Positions 9,375 through 19,490 of a stretch of DNA of 64,000 bases are shown here, in pieces. Source of the stretch: a virus. Made by a program: the position numbers and the translations under genes. Within the stretch, counting starts at the first letter, position 1, and each line of letters begins with the position of its first letter. The notes beneath the pieces were generated by a model. It had not been told where the DNA came from and did not search any database. It was given only the letters and a program-made list of their open reading frames with translations. The stretch covers positions 51,167-115,166 of the IMG/VR virus record IMGVR_UViG_3300010885_038790; one strand, 5' to 3'.

Positions 9375-9382
9375 AATAAATA
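9375..9382 (+). promoter_or_regulatory. Late-promoter-like AATAAATA
   Basis: AATAAATA differs at one base from the T4 late -10 element TATAAATA read by gp55-type sigma factors. It lies 19 bases before the start of the small Ig-like tail protein. Confidence 0.4.
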
Positions 9383-9400
9383 CCTTAAAAGGGCACGACA

Positions 9401-9733
9401 ATGGCTACTAAAGCAAATTTAAGCATCGATCAAGGGGCGACCTTTAGCACGTCAATTACACTAACAGATTCGTCAGATAACATAGTAGATCTGACTGGAT
9501 ATACTGGTGCCTCTCAAATGCGTAAAAGCGCCACCTCATCAGCATATACAGCATTTACTGTTGTGCTTGGTAATACAGCAGGGACCATCAATCTCTCTCT
9601 TTCAGCCAATTCAACAGCAAACGTTGCCGCTGGTCGCTATCTTTATGATGTTGAACTTACAGAAACTGCATCAAACACAATCTCTAGAGTTTTTGAAGGT
9701 ATAGTAACGGTAAATCCAAACATCACGAGGTAA
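9401..9733 (+). CDS. Small Ig-like/BppU-type tail protein
   Basis: The protein has 110 residues and is almost entirely beta: SIDQGATFSTSITLTDSSDN, then VDLTGYTGASQMRKS and a closing VFEGIVTVNPN. This is the layout of short phage proteins with a BppU/Ig-like fold that often accompany tail fibres ('dqGatf...DlTGyt...qiR' pattern). It probably caps or connects fibres on the baseplate. A late-promoter-like element precedes it, and the next fibre-like gene starts one base after its stop. Confidence 0.55.
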   Translation: MATKANLSIDQGATFSTSITLTDSSDNIVDLTGYTGASQMRKSATSSAYTAFTVVLGNTAGTINLSLSANSTANVAAGRYLYDVELTETASNTISRVFEGIVTVNPNITR

Positions 9734-9734
9734 T

Positions 9735-10100
9735 ATGTCACTAGTAGCCATACCAACACAGGTATTAAGGGTCAATAGAAAAGACACTTTAATTACATCT
9801 GATACACCGATCACCTTAAGAACAACTACATCCAACTATCTAGAAACGTTAAAGGATGTAAATGTAACTGGGGCTGCCAACAACAGCCTTTTTGTATACA
9901 ATACAACGTTATCAAAGTGGGAAGACCATTCAATATCCGGAACTGCTAACGAAGTAGAGGTTAGCTTTAGTTCTCAAGACATTACTATTGGTCTACCTAA
10001 CGATGTAACTGTAGGTACTCTAACTGCTACGACTGTAACTACAACGGATTTCAACGTCTCATTGTTGAGCTTCAGCAATATCGACTGCGGAGAGTTCTAG
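9735..10100 (+). CDS. Short fibre-like protein, possibly a truncated fibre remnant
   Basis: These 121 residues have the N-terminal half of a typical marine T4-like fibre: a SLVAIPTQVLRVNRKD start, then LKDVNVTGAANNSLFVYNT and KWEDHSISGTANEVEV, then IGLPNDVTVGTLTAT. In related proteins such segments continue into hundreds of residues of repeats; here the chain ends abruptly with an unrelated-looking tail (LLSFSNIDCGEF). It may be a remnant cut by recombination or a genuine short variant. Its start is coupled to the preceding gene. Confidence 0.5.
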   Translation: MSLVAIPTQVLRVNRKDTLITSDTPITLRTTTSNYLETLKDVNVTGAANNSLFVYNTTLSKWEDHSISGTANEVEVSFSSQDITIGLPNDVTVGTLTATTVTTTDFNVSLLSFSNIDCGEF

Positions 10101-10118
10101 TCTCTCAAACCATTACGA

Positions 10119-10126
10119 CATAAATA
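10119..10126 (+). promoter_or_regulatory. Late-promoter-like CATAAATA
   Basis: CATAAATA, one mismatch from the T4-type late element TATAAATA, lies 46 bases before the start of the 2195-residue fibre gene, in one of the few real gaps in this region. Confidence 0.4.
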
Positions 10127-10130
10127 GATA

Positions 10131-10144
10131 GTCTTATATAAGAC
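10131..10144 (+). repeat. Perfect 14-base palindrome between late-like element and fibre start
   Basis: GTCTTATATAAGAC is a perfect inverted repeat just downstream of the CATAAATA element and 28 bases before the ATG of the next gene. It has no T-run, so it does not look like a terminator. It could be an operator or an mRNA hairpin in the leader; no function is shown. Confidence 0.5.
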
Positions 10145-10171
10145 TTCTACTATCCTACATAGGGTGTTCTA

Positions 10172-13100
10172 ATGGCAAATACAAAAATTCTTCAGGTTAA
10201 GCGTACCACAGTTTCTGGGCGCCTACCTAACACTTCTAGTACCTCCAACAGCTCGTACATCTATCCAGGTGAATTTGCATTCAACCTAGCCGATAGAAAG
10301 CTTTACTCCCAATACGCTTCCGTACCGTTTGAAGTAGGCGCAAACTTATCTTCACTAGTTGTAACCGGTAATGCCTCTATTACCGGTACGCTTACTGTTG
10401 TAGGTAATACGATCTATACCGGTAACGTAGTTTATATTAACACCACGAACCTGACCGTTGGTGATAATATCATCACCCTTAACTCTGATGTAACCGGATC
10501 ACCAACTGAATCGGCCGGCATTGAAATTAATCGCGGCACATCGGCAAATGTAAGCTTTCTTTGGGATGAAGCAAACACTAGATGGACTATAGGTTCACAG
10601 AACCTTTTTGTTGGCGGCAGTATTAATGCTGTATCTATTTCTGTTACAAACTTTACGGCCGCCAACATTGCCGCTGTAAACTTAAGCACATCTAATAACT
10701 TTGCAGTCTCTAATACTAGTTTTGATATAAATACAGGTATTGCCGGGTGGCATTATAGCGGTAAAGCACTATCGGTTAACGCAAAAGAATCTGTACCTAG
10801 AGGAGTCAGTTTTTCTTCCGATGGTACAAAAATGTATGTTGTAGGAACTAGTTCTTCTTCAGTACATCAGTACAATCTATCATCAGCATTTGATGTAACT
10901 ACCGGTACATTTGCAAGCACCCTTTCTGTTTCTACTCAAGAAGCAGCTCCTTCTGGTTTATTTTTTAAATTAGATGGTACTAAGATGTACATTATCGGTA
11001 CTACGTCTGATTCAATACATCAGTATAGTTTGGCAACAGCCTGGAATTTAAGTACTGCTACTGCCGATGGTGTGTCATATAATATCGTTCAAGACACTTC
11101 ACCAACTGATATATTCTTTAGCCCTGACGGTACGTCTGTATTCATTCTTGGTAATACAAATAGTAGAGTTAACAAATATACTTTATCCTCAGCTTGGAAT
11201 ATTTCTACTGCAACATTTAATAATTTCTTTGCTTTTTCAAGTTCATCTAATGAAAGTAATGCAACAGGTCTGACGTTTAATTCAACAGGTACAATTATGT
11301 ACTTAGTAGGACTAAATACAAATTATATTTTTAGCTATGCTCTATCTACCCCATGGGATGTAACTACAGCAACGATTACCGGGTATAAGAGTGTATACAA
11401 CGTTGAATCAGGTGTTCAAGGTGTTTTTTATAGTCAGACTAGCAATAAGTTTTGGATAGTAGGTGCATCAAACGATACGGTATATCAGTATGACACTAAT
11501 GATAGTGCAGCACTTAAAGTAACTGCTAACTCCTTACATATAACTGGCATATTAAGTGTCAGTAATAATATTAGTATTGATGGTAACTTCCATACATTAG
11601 GAACTATTAAAGCTGAAAATGATATACAGACTGACGGTAACCTAACAGTCGTAGGAACTACTTTACTTGGCAATACAACTACTGTCACCGGTGCATTTAC
11701 TGTAACTGGAACCACAACAACAACCTCAATTCAAAGTACTCAAACATCTGGCACAATCACTTTAGGTGGAACTACTGGTACTGGTGCTATTACGGTTGGT
11801 CAGTCAACTGGAGTTCAAACGTTAGGTCTTGCAACTGGCGCCACAACATCTTCAAATACAAAGACAGTTAACATTGGTACAGCAGGGCTTTCAGGCTCCA
11901 TTACCAACGTTAATATAGGATCGGTGGTTTCTGGTGCAACAGGTACAACGACAATTAATAGCAATAACGTCGTTGTACCTAATAACCTTGCCGTTACTGG
12001 TACAGCTAACGTTGCAACTACTATAAATGTAGGCGCAAATTTAACGATTAATACAACCTCATATGGGATTGGTAACTCAACTATAAATGCAGTACTTACA
12101 TCTACTTCATTATTGATAGGTAATACAGTTGCCAACACAACCGCGGTTGCAGTAGGCGCAAACGTTATTGCTAATACTACTGCTTTACTAGTTGGTAATA
12201 GTTCAGTTAATAGTATCATCACATCATCCCTGTTAACAACAACTACTGCCAATTTATCGACAAGTGTTAATGTTGGTGCTAACGTTAACTTAAGTACTAC
12301 TCAAATTAAAGTTGGTAATTCGAGCGTCAATACAGTTATTACAAGCACTACTATTACTGGTAATGCAGCGGCGACTCTAGGTAATACAACTATTAACGGA
12401 TCCTTAACAGTTACTGCCAATACTGTTGCTGCTCAGGTCAATACGACAAGCATCAACGTTGGTGCAAACGTAAACATAAGTGCCACTCAACTCAACGTTG
12501 GCAATAGTACAGTAAATACTGTCATTACTAGTACAACGATGACGGGTAATGGTGCTGGTATCCTTAACGTTAACGCTGCAACTGTTGGATCTAATACAGC
12601 TTCAACACTGAGGACATACTCAGAGACGCAAGCTGCCAATGCATACACCACTGCTCAGGCCAACTCAGCTAATGCTACTAACATTTCAAGTGGTACGCTT
12701 GCAACCGCCAGATTACCTGCAACTGTCAACGTTGCAACTACTGTAAACGTTGGTGCAAACGTAAACTTAGGTACATCTTCTATCAACGTTGGTAATGCAA
12801 CAATCAATACCGTAATTACGTCATCAACAATTACTACATCCGGTAATGTTTTTGCATCAGGTGGGCTGGTTGTTAATACTAACTCTTCCACCGATGCCGT
12901 AAGAATTACTCAATTAGGTGCTGGTAATGCGCTGTTAATTGAAGATGATACTTCAACTGACGTAACTCCTACTGTTATTGATACTAACGGTGTTTTAGTG
13001 CGTGGTGCTACTTCAAAAGCAAGTCACTGGTCTGCAAGTGTAGCCGCGCCTGAATCGTTCTTCGTTGGTAATTCCGGTTCATCTATAGGTGTAGGTATTA

Positions 13101-16100
13101 TTGGTCATGCTACAAACCCAGTTATTCTGCTTGCAAGAACTGCTAATTCTACACTAGGTGGTAGGGCTCTTATAGCTGATAGTGATAATATAGGCACTAT
13201 AACGTTTGCGGGTGATGCTAATACTGGAAGCAATTTTTCGATAGGTGCTCGTATTATAGGTAAAATTAACGGTACGGCAAATGACACTTCACTACCAGGA
13301 TCATTAGATTTTCAGGTTACTCCAGCAAATGCGTTAGTACCAACGTCGAGAATGACAATAAATGCTAACGATACAATTACGTTTTCATCTAATTCTAATC
13401 TTAAATTAGGTGTTAGTGTTTTAGGTAATACTCAGCTGGCAATAGGTAGTACAACTTCCAACGCCACTCTAACTCAAACATCGTTAAACATAGGTACATC
13501 AACAAGTAATGTACAGATAAATTCAAGCAGCCTGACTGTTGGTAATACTTCTTCTGGTACTGTCAACGCGTTTGCTATTAACTTAGGCGCAAACGTAAAT
13601 ATTAGTACTAGTGGATTAAACATAGGCAATTCTACTGTCAATACTTTTATAACTGCATCGTCTATCAGCACAAACGGTACGCTTACAATCACCGGTAATA
13701 CAACAGCCGGGCAGATTAATGCTACGAGTATTAATGCCAATAACCTGTCGCTATCTGGTAACTTAACTGTATCAGGTTCAATTACCTATCTTAACTCGAC
13801 TACATTAAACATAGGTGATAATTTAATTACACTTAATGCCGATCTTACCAATGTAACTGCACCTACTGAAAATGCAGGTATTGAGGTTAACAGGGGTTCT
13901 GCTGCTAATACTAGTTTTTTCTGGGATGAGACTAACGCAAGATGGACAGCAGCCAATAATACCTATATTGCAGGTACATTAACGACAACTGGTAATACAG
14001 TTGCTGCTCAAATTAACGCAACGAGTATCAACGTCGGTGCTAACGTAACTTTAAATACCACAGCAATTAGTGTAGGTAATAGTACAGTAAATTCTGTAAT
14101 TACAAGCACATCAATATCTGGCAATGGTGCCGGTATCCTTAACGTTAATGCAGCTACCGTTGGTTCTAATACTGCTAGTGATCTGAGAACCTATTCAGAG
14201 ACTCAGGCCGCTAATGCATACTCAACTGGGCAAGCTAACTCGGCTAACGCCACTAACATTACTAGTGGTACACTTGCAACTGCAAGATTACCGGCTACAG
14301 TTAACGTTGCAACAGTCATTAATGTAGGTGCAAATGTAGGGTTAGGAACTAGTCAGCTTACTATTGGCAATACAACTGTTAATAGTTTTTTAAATGCAAC
14401 CAATTTAAAGGTTAACACTACAACGATTAGTAGTAATGCTTTAACTATTTCTGGTGCAAATGCTACTGCAAACGCAACTATTCTATTGCAGCTTGATGGT
14501 GGTCAGGCCCAGGTTGAACTAGGTGGATCAGTTGGTGCATACATAGACTTTAAGACACCGTATGCTGATGATTATGATTATAGATTATCGGCAGGCGATA
14601 CTGGTTTTACTATTACTGCTAAATCTTCGACTAATGCAGCGAATTCACTTTTTATTGTTGCTGACTCCGTATTTGTAAATTCAGCGTTCACTGTTGCTAA
14701 CAACACCGGTAATACCTTTATAATGAATGCTAACGGTGATGTTGGCATCAATACTACTGGAGGAGGCGCTGGTGTATCTGATCTTCTTCACATCAGAAAA
14801 GATTCAAACACCAATATTGGTATAGTAGTACAAAATAGAGTCGCAAACCTTTCGGCACAATCCAGTATTAAATTTATTACCGGTCAGTTTGATTTATCCG
14901 ACTCAAGGTATTCAGAAATATCCGGATTTACTACAGCGGGCGGGGCATCCGGGTTACAATTCCGAACCGGTAATGGTGCTGCGCCTTCCAACAGAATTAC
15001 AATTTTACCTGCTGGTAATGTTGGTATCTCTAATACTGCACCTGACGCAGCGCTGGCCGTTACTGGTGCTGCAAACGTATCTGGTAATGTAATAATTGGG
15101 GGTACGTTAAGTACTTCCGGTAACACTGTTGCTGCTCAAATTAACGCTACAAGTATTAACGTCGGTGCAAACGTAATTATAAGCACATCCCAAATAAATG
15201 TAGGTAATAGTACTGTTAATACAGTTATAACAAGTACAAGTATAACAGGAAATGGCGCAGGGCTTACAACAGTTAATGCAGCCACTGTTGGATCAAATAC
15301 CGCAGGTGATCTGAGAACATATTCTGAAACCCAGGCATCAAATGCGTATACAACAGCTGTTGCTAATACATCGAACGCCACTAACATTACAAGCGGCACT
15401 CTTGCAACTGCAAGGCTACCGTCTACAGTAAACGTTGCAACGGTTATAAACGTTGGTGCCAACGTTAATCTTGGTGTGACCGATCTAAGGATCGGCAATT
15501 CAACTATTAATGCTGTAATAAGTTCGACTGCACTTACTCTTTCAACTAATACCGCCACCTTTGGTAATGCAGCATATATCGCAGCTAACGGTAATATATC
15601 TGTCGGAACTACTGCATCTAATTGGAAGCTTCTTGTAAACGGACCTACAGTAGCTAACGTTGCTAACTCACAATCACTTGTAGCAAGATTTACAGCAAAT
15701 AATCAGAATAGTGATGCGTTAGAAATAACCAATACACGAGGAACGGATGGAGGAGTATCAGGAGATTGGACAACAGCCGGGTTTAGACTACAACAAAAAG
15801 TTGATGCAACCTGGATGGGTTACATGCAGTACAATGGAACTACGTCTGGATTAAATAATGGTGGTATTAGTTTTGGTACTGGTCAAAGCACATCTAACGC
15901 AATTTCTATTACCGAAAGATTGAGAATTACTGGGACTGGTAACATAGGTATTTCAAATACCGCACCTGACGCTACATTAAAGGTAACAGGTACGGCAAAC
16001 GTCTCTGGAGCCGTAGTTATTGGCGGTACTACATCGATTGCAGGTAACACTACAATCGATGCGACTACCCTGACTACACGTGCAATTACTGCAAATGCAA

Positions 16101-16759
16101 TTAATGTTACTGTAACGGTAGCAACGACCGGTCTAGACATGAATGGATCTGATATTGTAGACGTTAATAGGATTAATATTTCTGATCCTGGTCCGTATGA
16201 AGGTATTTTAATTGATGGTGGTTCAGGCTGGGCTATATTTGAATCACCAAACAATCTTACAACTAACGGTTCAGGTAACCTGCAGTTTGTAGTTGCTAAT
16301 ACCCGTGTTGGAACGATCACAAGTACTGGCATTGACACCCCCTTTAATGTCACTGCTAACTTAGCTTTAAGTGTAATAGATACTAACGGGACTGCAACTG
16401 TTAACTCAACTGTAGTATCGGTGGGTTCTGTTGCTATTGGTGCATCTCTTCAAAAGTTTATTACATTTACACCACCTGATACTTCTAGCAACCAGATAGC
16501 AGATACAATAGCTATTGCCACATACAGATCGGTTAGATATACAATACAGGTAACTGGTGGAGGATTCTATCAGAGTTCGGAAGTATCCTTAATTCACAAT
16601 GGTACCACGGTATACAAGACTGAGTACGGTATAAATAGTACAACAGCGACATGGAGTACATGTGATGCCGACATAAGCGGTGGAAATATGAGACTTCTAG
16701 TCACCCCATTATACGCAGGATCTGTATACAAAATATTTAGAACAGCAATACCAGTATAA
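10172..16759 (+). CDS. Very large tail fibre (2195 residues) with an inserted beta-propeller-like domain
   Basis: The N-terminus (ILQVKRTTVSGRLPN, then YPGEFAFNLADRKLYS) is a typical T4-like fibre attachment region, followed by NASITGTLTV repeats and LTVGDNIITLNSDVT. Residues about 190-445 contain five repeats of ~50 residues with VSFSSDGTKMYVVG / VHQYNLSSAFDVTT patterns, which I read as propeller blades. The rest is short strands built on NVGANVN, VGNSTVNTVIT and three copies of a longer module (VGSNTA..LRTYSETQA..AY...SGTLATARLP; near bases 12548-12770, 14126-14340 and 15247-15475). The C-terminal ~100 residues end YKIFRTAIPV and share a pattern with the end of the 1324-residue protein. It is one of the largest genes here, so it probably forms a main distal fibre. 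There is no protease or enzymatic motif. Confidence 0.75.
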   Translation: MANTKILQVKRTTVSGRLPNTSSTSNSSYIYPGEFAFNLADRKLYSQYASVPFEVGANLSSLVVTGNASITGTLTVVGNTIYTGNVVYINTTNLTVGDNIITLNSDVTGSPTESAGIEINRGTSANVSFLWDEANTRWTIGSQNLFVGGSINAVSISVTNFTAANIAAVNLSTSNNFAVSNTSFDINTGIAGWHYSGKALSVNAKESVPRGVSFSSDGTKMYVVGTSSSSVHQYNLSSAFDVTTGTFASTLSVSTQEAAPSGLFFKLDGTKMYIIGTTSDSIHQYSLATAWNLSTATADGVSYNIVQDTSPTDIFFSPDGTSVFILGNTNSRVNKYTLSSAWNISTATFNNFFAFSSSSNESNATGLTFNSTGTIMYLVGLNTNYIFSYALSTPWDVTTATITGYKSVYNVESGVQGVFYSQTSNKFWIVGASNDTVYQYDTNDSAALKVTANSLHITGILSVSNNISIDGNFHTLGTIKAENDIQTDGNLTVVGTTLLGNTTTVTGAFTVTGTTTTTSIQSTQTSGTITLGGTTGTGAITVGQSTGVQTLGLATGATTSSNTKTVNIGTAGLSGSITNVNIGSVVSGATGTTTINSNNVVVPNNLAVTGTANVATTINVGANLTINTTSYGIGNSTINAVLTSTSLLIGNTVANTTAVAVGANVIANTTALLVGNSSVNSIITSSLLTTTTANLSTSVNVGANVNLSTTQIKVGNSSVNTVITSTTITGNAAATLGNTTINGSLTVTANTVAAQVNTTSINVGANVNISATQLNVGNSTVNTVITSTTMTGNGAGILNVNAATVGSNTASTLRTYSETQAANAYTTAQANSANATNISSGTLATARLPATVNVATTVNVGANVNLGTSSINVGNATINTVITSSTITTSGNVFASGGLVVNTNSSTDAVRITQLGAGNALLIEDDTSTDVTPTVIDTNGVLVRGATSKASHWSASVAAPESFFVGNSGSSIGVGIIGHATNPVILLARTANSTLGGRALIADSDNIGTITFAGDANTGSNFSIGARIIGKINGTANDTSLPGSLDFQVTPANALVPTSRMTINANDTITFSSNSNLKLGVSVLGNTQLAIGSTTSNATLTQTSLNIGTSTSNVQINSSSLTVGNTSSGTVNAFAINLGANVNISTSGLNIGNSTVNTFITASSISTNGTLTITGNTTAGQINATSINANNLSLSGNLTVSGSITYLNSTTLNIGDNLITLNADLTNVTAPTENAGIEVNRGSAANTSFFWDETNARWTAANNTYIAGTLTTTGNTVAAQINATSINVGANVTLNTTAISVGNSTVNSVITSTSISGNGAGILNVNAATVGSNTASDLRTYSETQAANAYSTGQANSANATNITSGTLATARLPATVNVATVINVGANVGLGTSQLTIGNTTVNSFLNATNLKVNTTTISSNALTISGANATANATILLQLDGGQAQVELGGSVGAYIDFKTPYADDYDYRLSAGDTGFTITAKSSTNAANSLFIVADSVFVNSAFTVANNTGNTFIMNANGDVGINTTGGGAGVSDLLHIRKDSNTNIGIVVQNRVANLSAQSSIKFITGQFDLSDSRYSEISGFTTAGGASGLQFRTGNGAAPSNRITILPAGNVGISNTAPDAALAVTGAANVSGNVIIGGTLSTSGNTVAAQINATSINVGANVIISTSQINVGNSTVNTVITSTSITGNGAGLTTVNAATVGSNTAGDLRTYSETQASNAYTTAVANTSNATNITSGTLATARLPSTVNVATVINVGANVNLGVTDLRIGNSTINAVISSTALTLSTNTATFGNAAYIAANGNISVGTTASNWKLLVNGPTVANVANSQSLVARFTANNQNSDALEITNTRGTDGGVSGDWTTAGFRLQQKVDATWMGYMQYNGTTSGLNNGGISFGTGQSTSNAISITERLRITGTGNIGISNTAPDATLKVTGTANVSGAVVIGGTTSIAGNTTIDATTLTTRAITANAINVTVTVATTGLDMNGSDIVDVNRINISDPGPYEGILIDGGSGWAIFESPNNLTTNGSGNLQFVVANTRVGTITSTGIDTPFNVTANLALSVIDTNGTATVNSTVVSVGSVAIGASLQKFITFTPPDTSSNQIADTIAIATYRSVRYTIQVTGGGFYQSSEVSLIHNGTTVYKTEYGINSTTATWSTCDADISGGNMRLLVTPLYAGSVYKIFRTAIPV

Positions 16760-16792
16760 CAATTAATCGCCTTTAATAGAGAGTGAAATTAA

Positions 16793-18136
16793 ATGGCAAC
16801 AATAAAACCCTTCACGGTCAATAATGGCCTTGAAGTAAATAGCAATGCTAACGTAGCTACCTACGTTAGCGCATACGACTACTACCAGACGGCGGTGCTA
16901 GGTCCAATCCAGCAGCCTTCATTTGCTGTTGATCTCGTTAATACTAATCGCCTTGATTCAAGAATCCTATTTACCCGGGCATCAAAGGCATCCTATGTTA
17001 ACTCACAGGGCGTAATAGCATATGCTGATATAAATGAGCCTAGGTTTGAAAGTAGATCTGAAAGTCCGTACTCACAGCTAGGTCTTTTAATAGAAGAGTC
17101 AAGAGCTAATAGACTTATATTCTCAGGGGAGTTGCATAGATATACCGGCAGCGGCGGTACTGCTGTTGCAAATACCAATATCACTGCGCCAGATGGTACG
17201 TTTACAGCAACTACATTTACTGAAAATACCGATACGAGTCACTATATACCTGTAAATTTTCACAGCACACCACCATCATTAGGTACGGTATTTACCGTTT
17301 CGGTATTTGTGAAACCTAATGGAAGAACAAAATTTCAAATACAAACAGGCGGTGATAATTTAGTATGCCAGTTTTACCTAGACACTCTCACCTTTAATAT
17401 TAGTACGGCAATTGCAGGGTCAGCATCAATTACACCTTTTAATAACGGATGGTATAGATGTTCGGCATCATTTACAGCCGGTGCGGCATTAAACTCTATT
17501 CTTCTTATTCTTTTAGATAATACACCTACTGGTAGTTACCAGGGTGATGAAGTCAGTGGGATGCACTTTTGGGGTGCTCAAAGTGAAAATGGAAGTTGGG
17601 CAACTTCATACATCCCAACTACAGACGTTTCAGCAACCCGTGCACTCGATGTTGCAAATGTACAAGATGGCGCTTTTAGAAATTTTTTCAATCAGTCCGC
17701 CGGAACGTTATATGCTAAGTATATCAGATTAGTATCAGCAACCGGTGGTTTAACTGGTAGAGTGTTCAGCCTTACCGATGTTACTCGTTTAAATATAATG
17801 GAATTATATATTAGTAGTATTATGGAGCCTGGCGGCCAGTTTGTATCGGAAGGGGTCGACCAGGCAAGTTATATAATAGGGGCTGTAGCAGCTAATACAC
17901 TTATAAAATCTGCAATAACATACGGTATCAGTAACACAAACGTGTTCTATAATGCTGCATCTAATGGCACGTTAGGAGGTAATGCAACAAAGTTAGCTAT
18001 AGATATACCTTTAGTAGATAGGGCTGATATTGGAAATAGAGATAGCTTAACCAGGCCGCTAAATGGTTACATACAGCAAATTAGATATTATCCTACCCGT
18101 CTATCTGATTCAGACTTGCAAGTACTAACAACATAA
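16793..18136 (+). CDS. Tail adhesin-type protein, paralogue 1 of 3
   Basis: This 447-residue protein shares its plan with the next two genes: a ~45-residue variable N-terminus; a conserved segment with LDSR.LFTRASKASYVN..G and EPRFE; LGLLIEESRANRL; a middle jelly-roll-like domain containing YRCSASF and HFWGAQSENGSWATSYIPT; and a C-terminal domain ending in G.I.Q.RYYPTRLSD..LQ. This 'FTR.S.atyv...G....a..n.prf.yd' arrangement is common in phage tail proteins that carry carbohydrate-binding or concanavalin-like folds (recalled). It probably contributes to host surface recognition. The next gene starts one base after its stop. Confidence 0.65.
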   Translation: MATIKPFTVNNGLEVNSNANVATYVSAYDYYQTAVLGPIQQPSFAVDLVNTNRLDSRILFTRASKASYVNSQGVIAYADINEPRFESRSESPYSQLGLLIEESRANRLIFSGELHRYTGSGGTAVANTNITAPDGTFTATTFTENTDTSHYIPVNFHSTPPSLGTVFTVSVFVKPNGRTKFQIQTGGDNLVCQFYLDTLTFNISTAIAGSASITPFNNGWYRCSASFTAGAALNSILLILLDNTPTGSYQGDEVSGMHFWGAQSENGSWATSYIPTTDVSATRALDVANVQDGAFRNFFNQSAGTLYAKYIRLVSATGGLTGRVFSLTDVTRLNIMELYISSIMEPGGQFVSEGVDQASYIIGAVAANTLIKSAITYGISNTNVFYNAASNGTLGGNATKLAIDIPLVDRADIGNRDSLTRPLNGYIQQIRYYPTRLSDSDLQVLTT

Positions 18137-18137
18137 T

Positions 18138-19484
18138 ATGGCAACAGAAAACGATTTTATAACCCCTGCCGGACTTTATGTTTATGAGACCGCAAACGTG
18201 GTCGGAAATACAACGTCTTCAGACATGTATGCCGAAATTACTGAATCCTTATCTCAACCTAGTGTAATGTTTGATTTTTATAAATCAAAAAAACTGGATT
18301 CAAGATTAGAATTTACAAGGGCAACTATCGGATCATATTACGATGCAGATGGTATTCTATCATACGCTGCAGTCAATGAACCTAGGTTTGATTATGACCC
18401 TGTGACCGGTATATCGAAAGGTTTATTAATTGAAGAAGCAAGAACTAATTTACTAACTTACAGTGAACAATTTGATAATGCATCATGGTCCATAGGAGCA
18501 GCAACTATTACCTCAAATGCTACTACTGCACCAGATGGAAGTTTTACTGCTGATTTATTTGTAGAAGATACAAACAACAATTCACATTCAATATCGCCTA
18601 CAGTAAATATTAACATAGGCACAAATTATACTTTCTCAGTATATGCCAGAGCAGGAACTCGTTCAGTTATTGAGTTAGCTGGGCTAGGTTTTTCTGCGCA
18701 AGGATATACTGCTATTTTTGATCTTTCGACGGGATTAATGACAAGCAATATTGGCGGATTTGGTAAAATAATTAATGCCGGTAATGGTTGGTATAGATGC
18801 CAATTTGTTGTCACTGCATCTGGGGGTTCAACACCAGTAATTTATTTAAATAATGGTACATCATCTGTATATACTGGCGATGGCACATCTGGAATATACG
18901 TATGGGGCGCGCAACTCGAAGTTGGACCTTGCGCAACATCTTACATACCAACAATTGCATCTACTGTTACAAGATCTCAGGATGTAACATTTATAAAGGA
19001 TGATAACTTTAGTAGCTGGTATACTGCAAATTGTGTTGTTTATGTTGAGGTTAGTGGAACCAATGTTAGTACACCACCCTACCCGGTTATATTTCATTTA
19101 GATAATGATGAGTCTACGAGTTTTATAGGATTGATTTACTATGGTGGTTCTCCAAACCTAGGCAATATTAGTGTAAGGACTAGTAACGGCATAACCTATA
19201 ATGAAAATGTAATTAGTTCCGGTACAGTTGTAAACGATACATTCTGCAAAATAGCTGTACTAATAAACAATCAACCTGGTAACACAAGCAATTACATAAC
19301 TGGATATGTTAACGGAGTAGGAACAACGTTTACTAACTCAGCGTTACCAACCGATATTACCAGGCTGCGCATTGGAACATATCGATACGATCAACAGCTT
19401 AACGGCCATATAAAGAAGATTGCTTTCTATCAACTTACAGGCACAAATGCAACTGCCAATAGCCTTATGGCAATGACCTTATAA
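18138..19484 (+). CDS. Tail adhesin-type protein, paralogue 2 of 3
   Basis: The 448 residues match the plan of the genes on either side: LDSRLEFTRATIGSYYD, EPRFDYDPVTG, GLLIEEARTNLLTYSEQF, a middle domain with NGWYRCQFVV and YVWGAQLEVG..ATSYIPT, and a C-terminal NGHIKKIAFYQ segment. The central part is the most typical of the carbohydrate-binding-like family. The C-terminal 150 residues differ strongly from paralogues 1 and 3, as expected if that part meets variable receptors. It is in an operon with both. Confidence 0.65.
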   Translation: MATENDFITPAGLYVYETANVVGNTTSSDMYAEITESLSQPSVMFDFYKSKKLDSRLEFTRATIGSYYDADGILSYAAVNEPRFDYDPVTGISKGLLIEEARTNLLTYSEQFDNASWSIGAATITSNATTAPDGSFTADLFVEDTNNNSHSISPTVNINIGTNYTFSVYARAGTRSVIELAGLGFSAQGYTAIFDLSTGLMTSNIGGFGKIINAGNGWYRCQFVVTASGGSTPVIYLNNGTSSVYTGDGTSGIYVWGAQLEVGPCATSYIPTIASTVTRSQDVTFIKDDNFSSWYTANCVVYVEVSGTNVSTPPYPVIFHLDNDESTSFIGLIYYGGSPNLGNISVRTSNGITYNENVISSGTVVNDTFCKIAVLINNQPGNTSNYITGYVNGVGTTFTNSALPTDITRLRIGTYRYDQQLNGHIKKIAFYQLTGTNATANSLMAMTL

Positions 19485-19490
19485 AAACAT

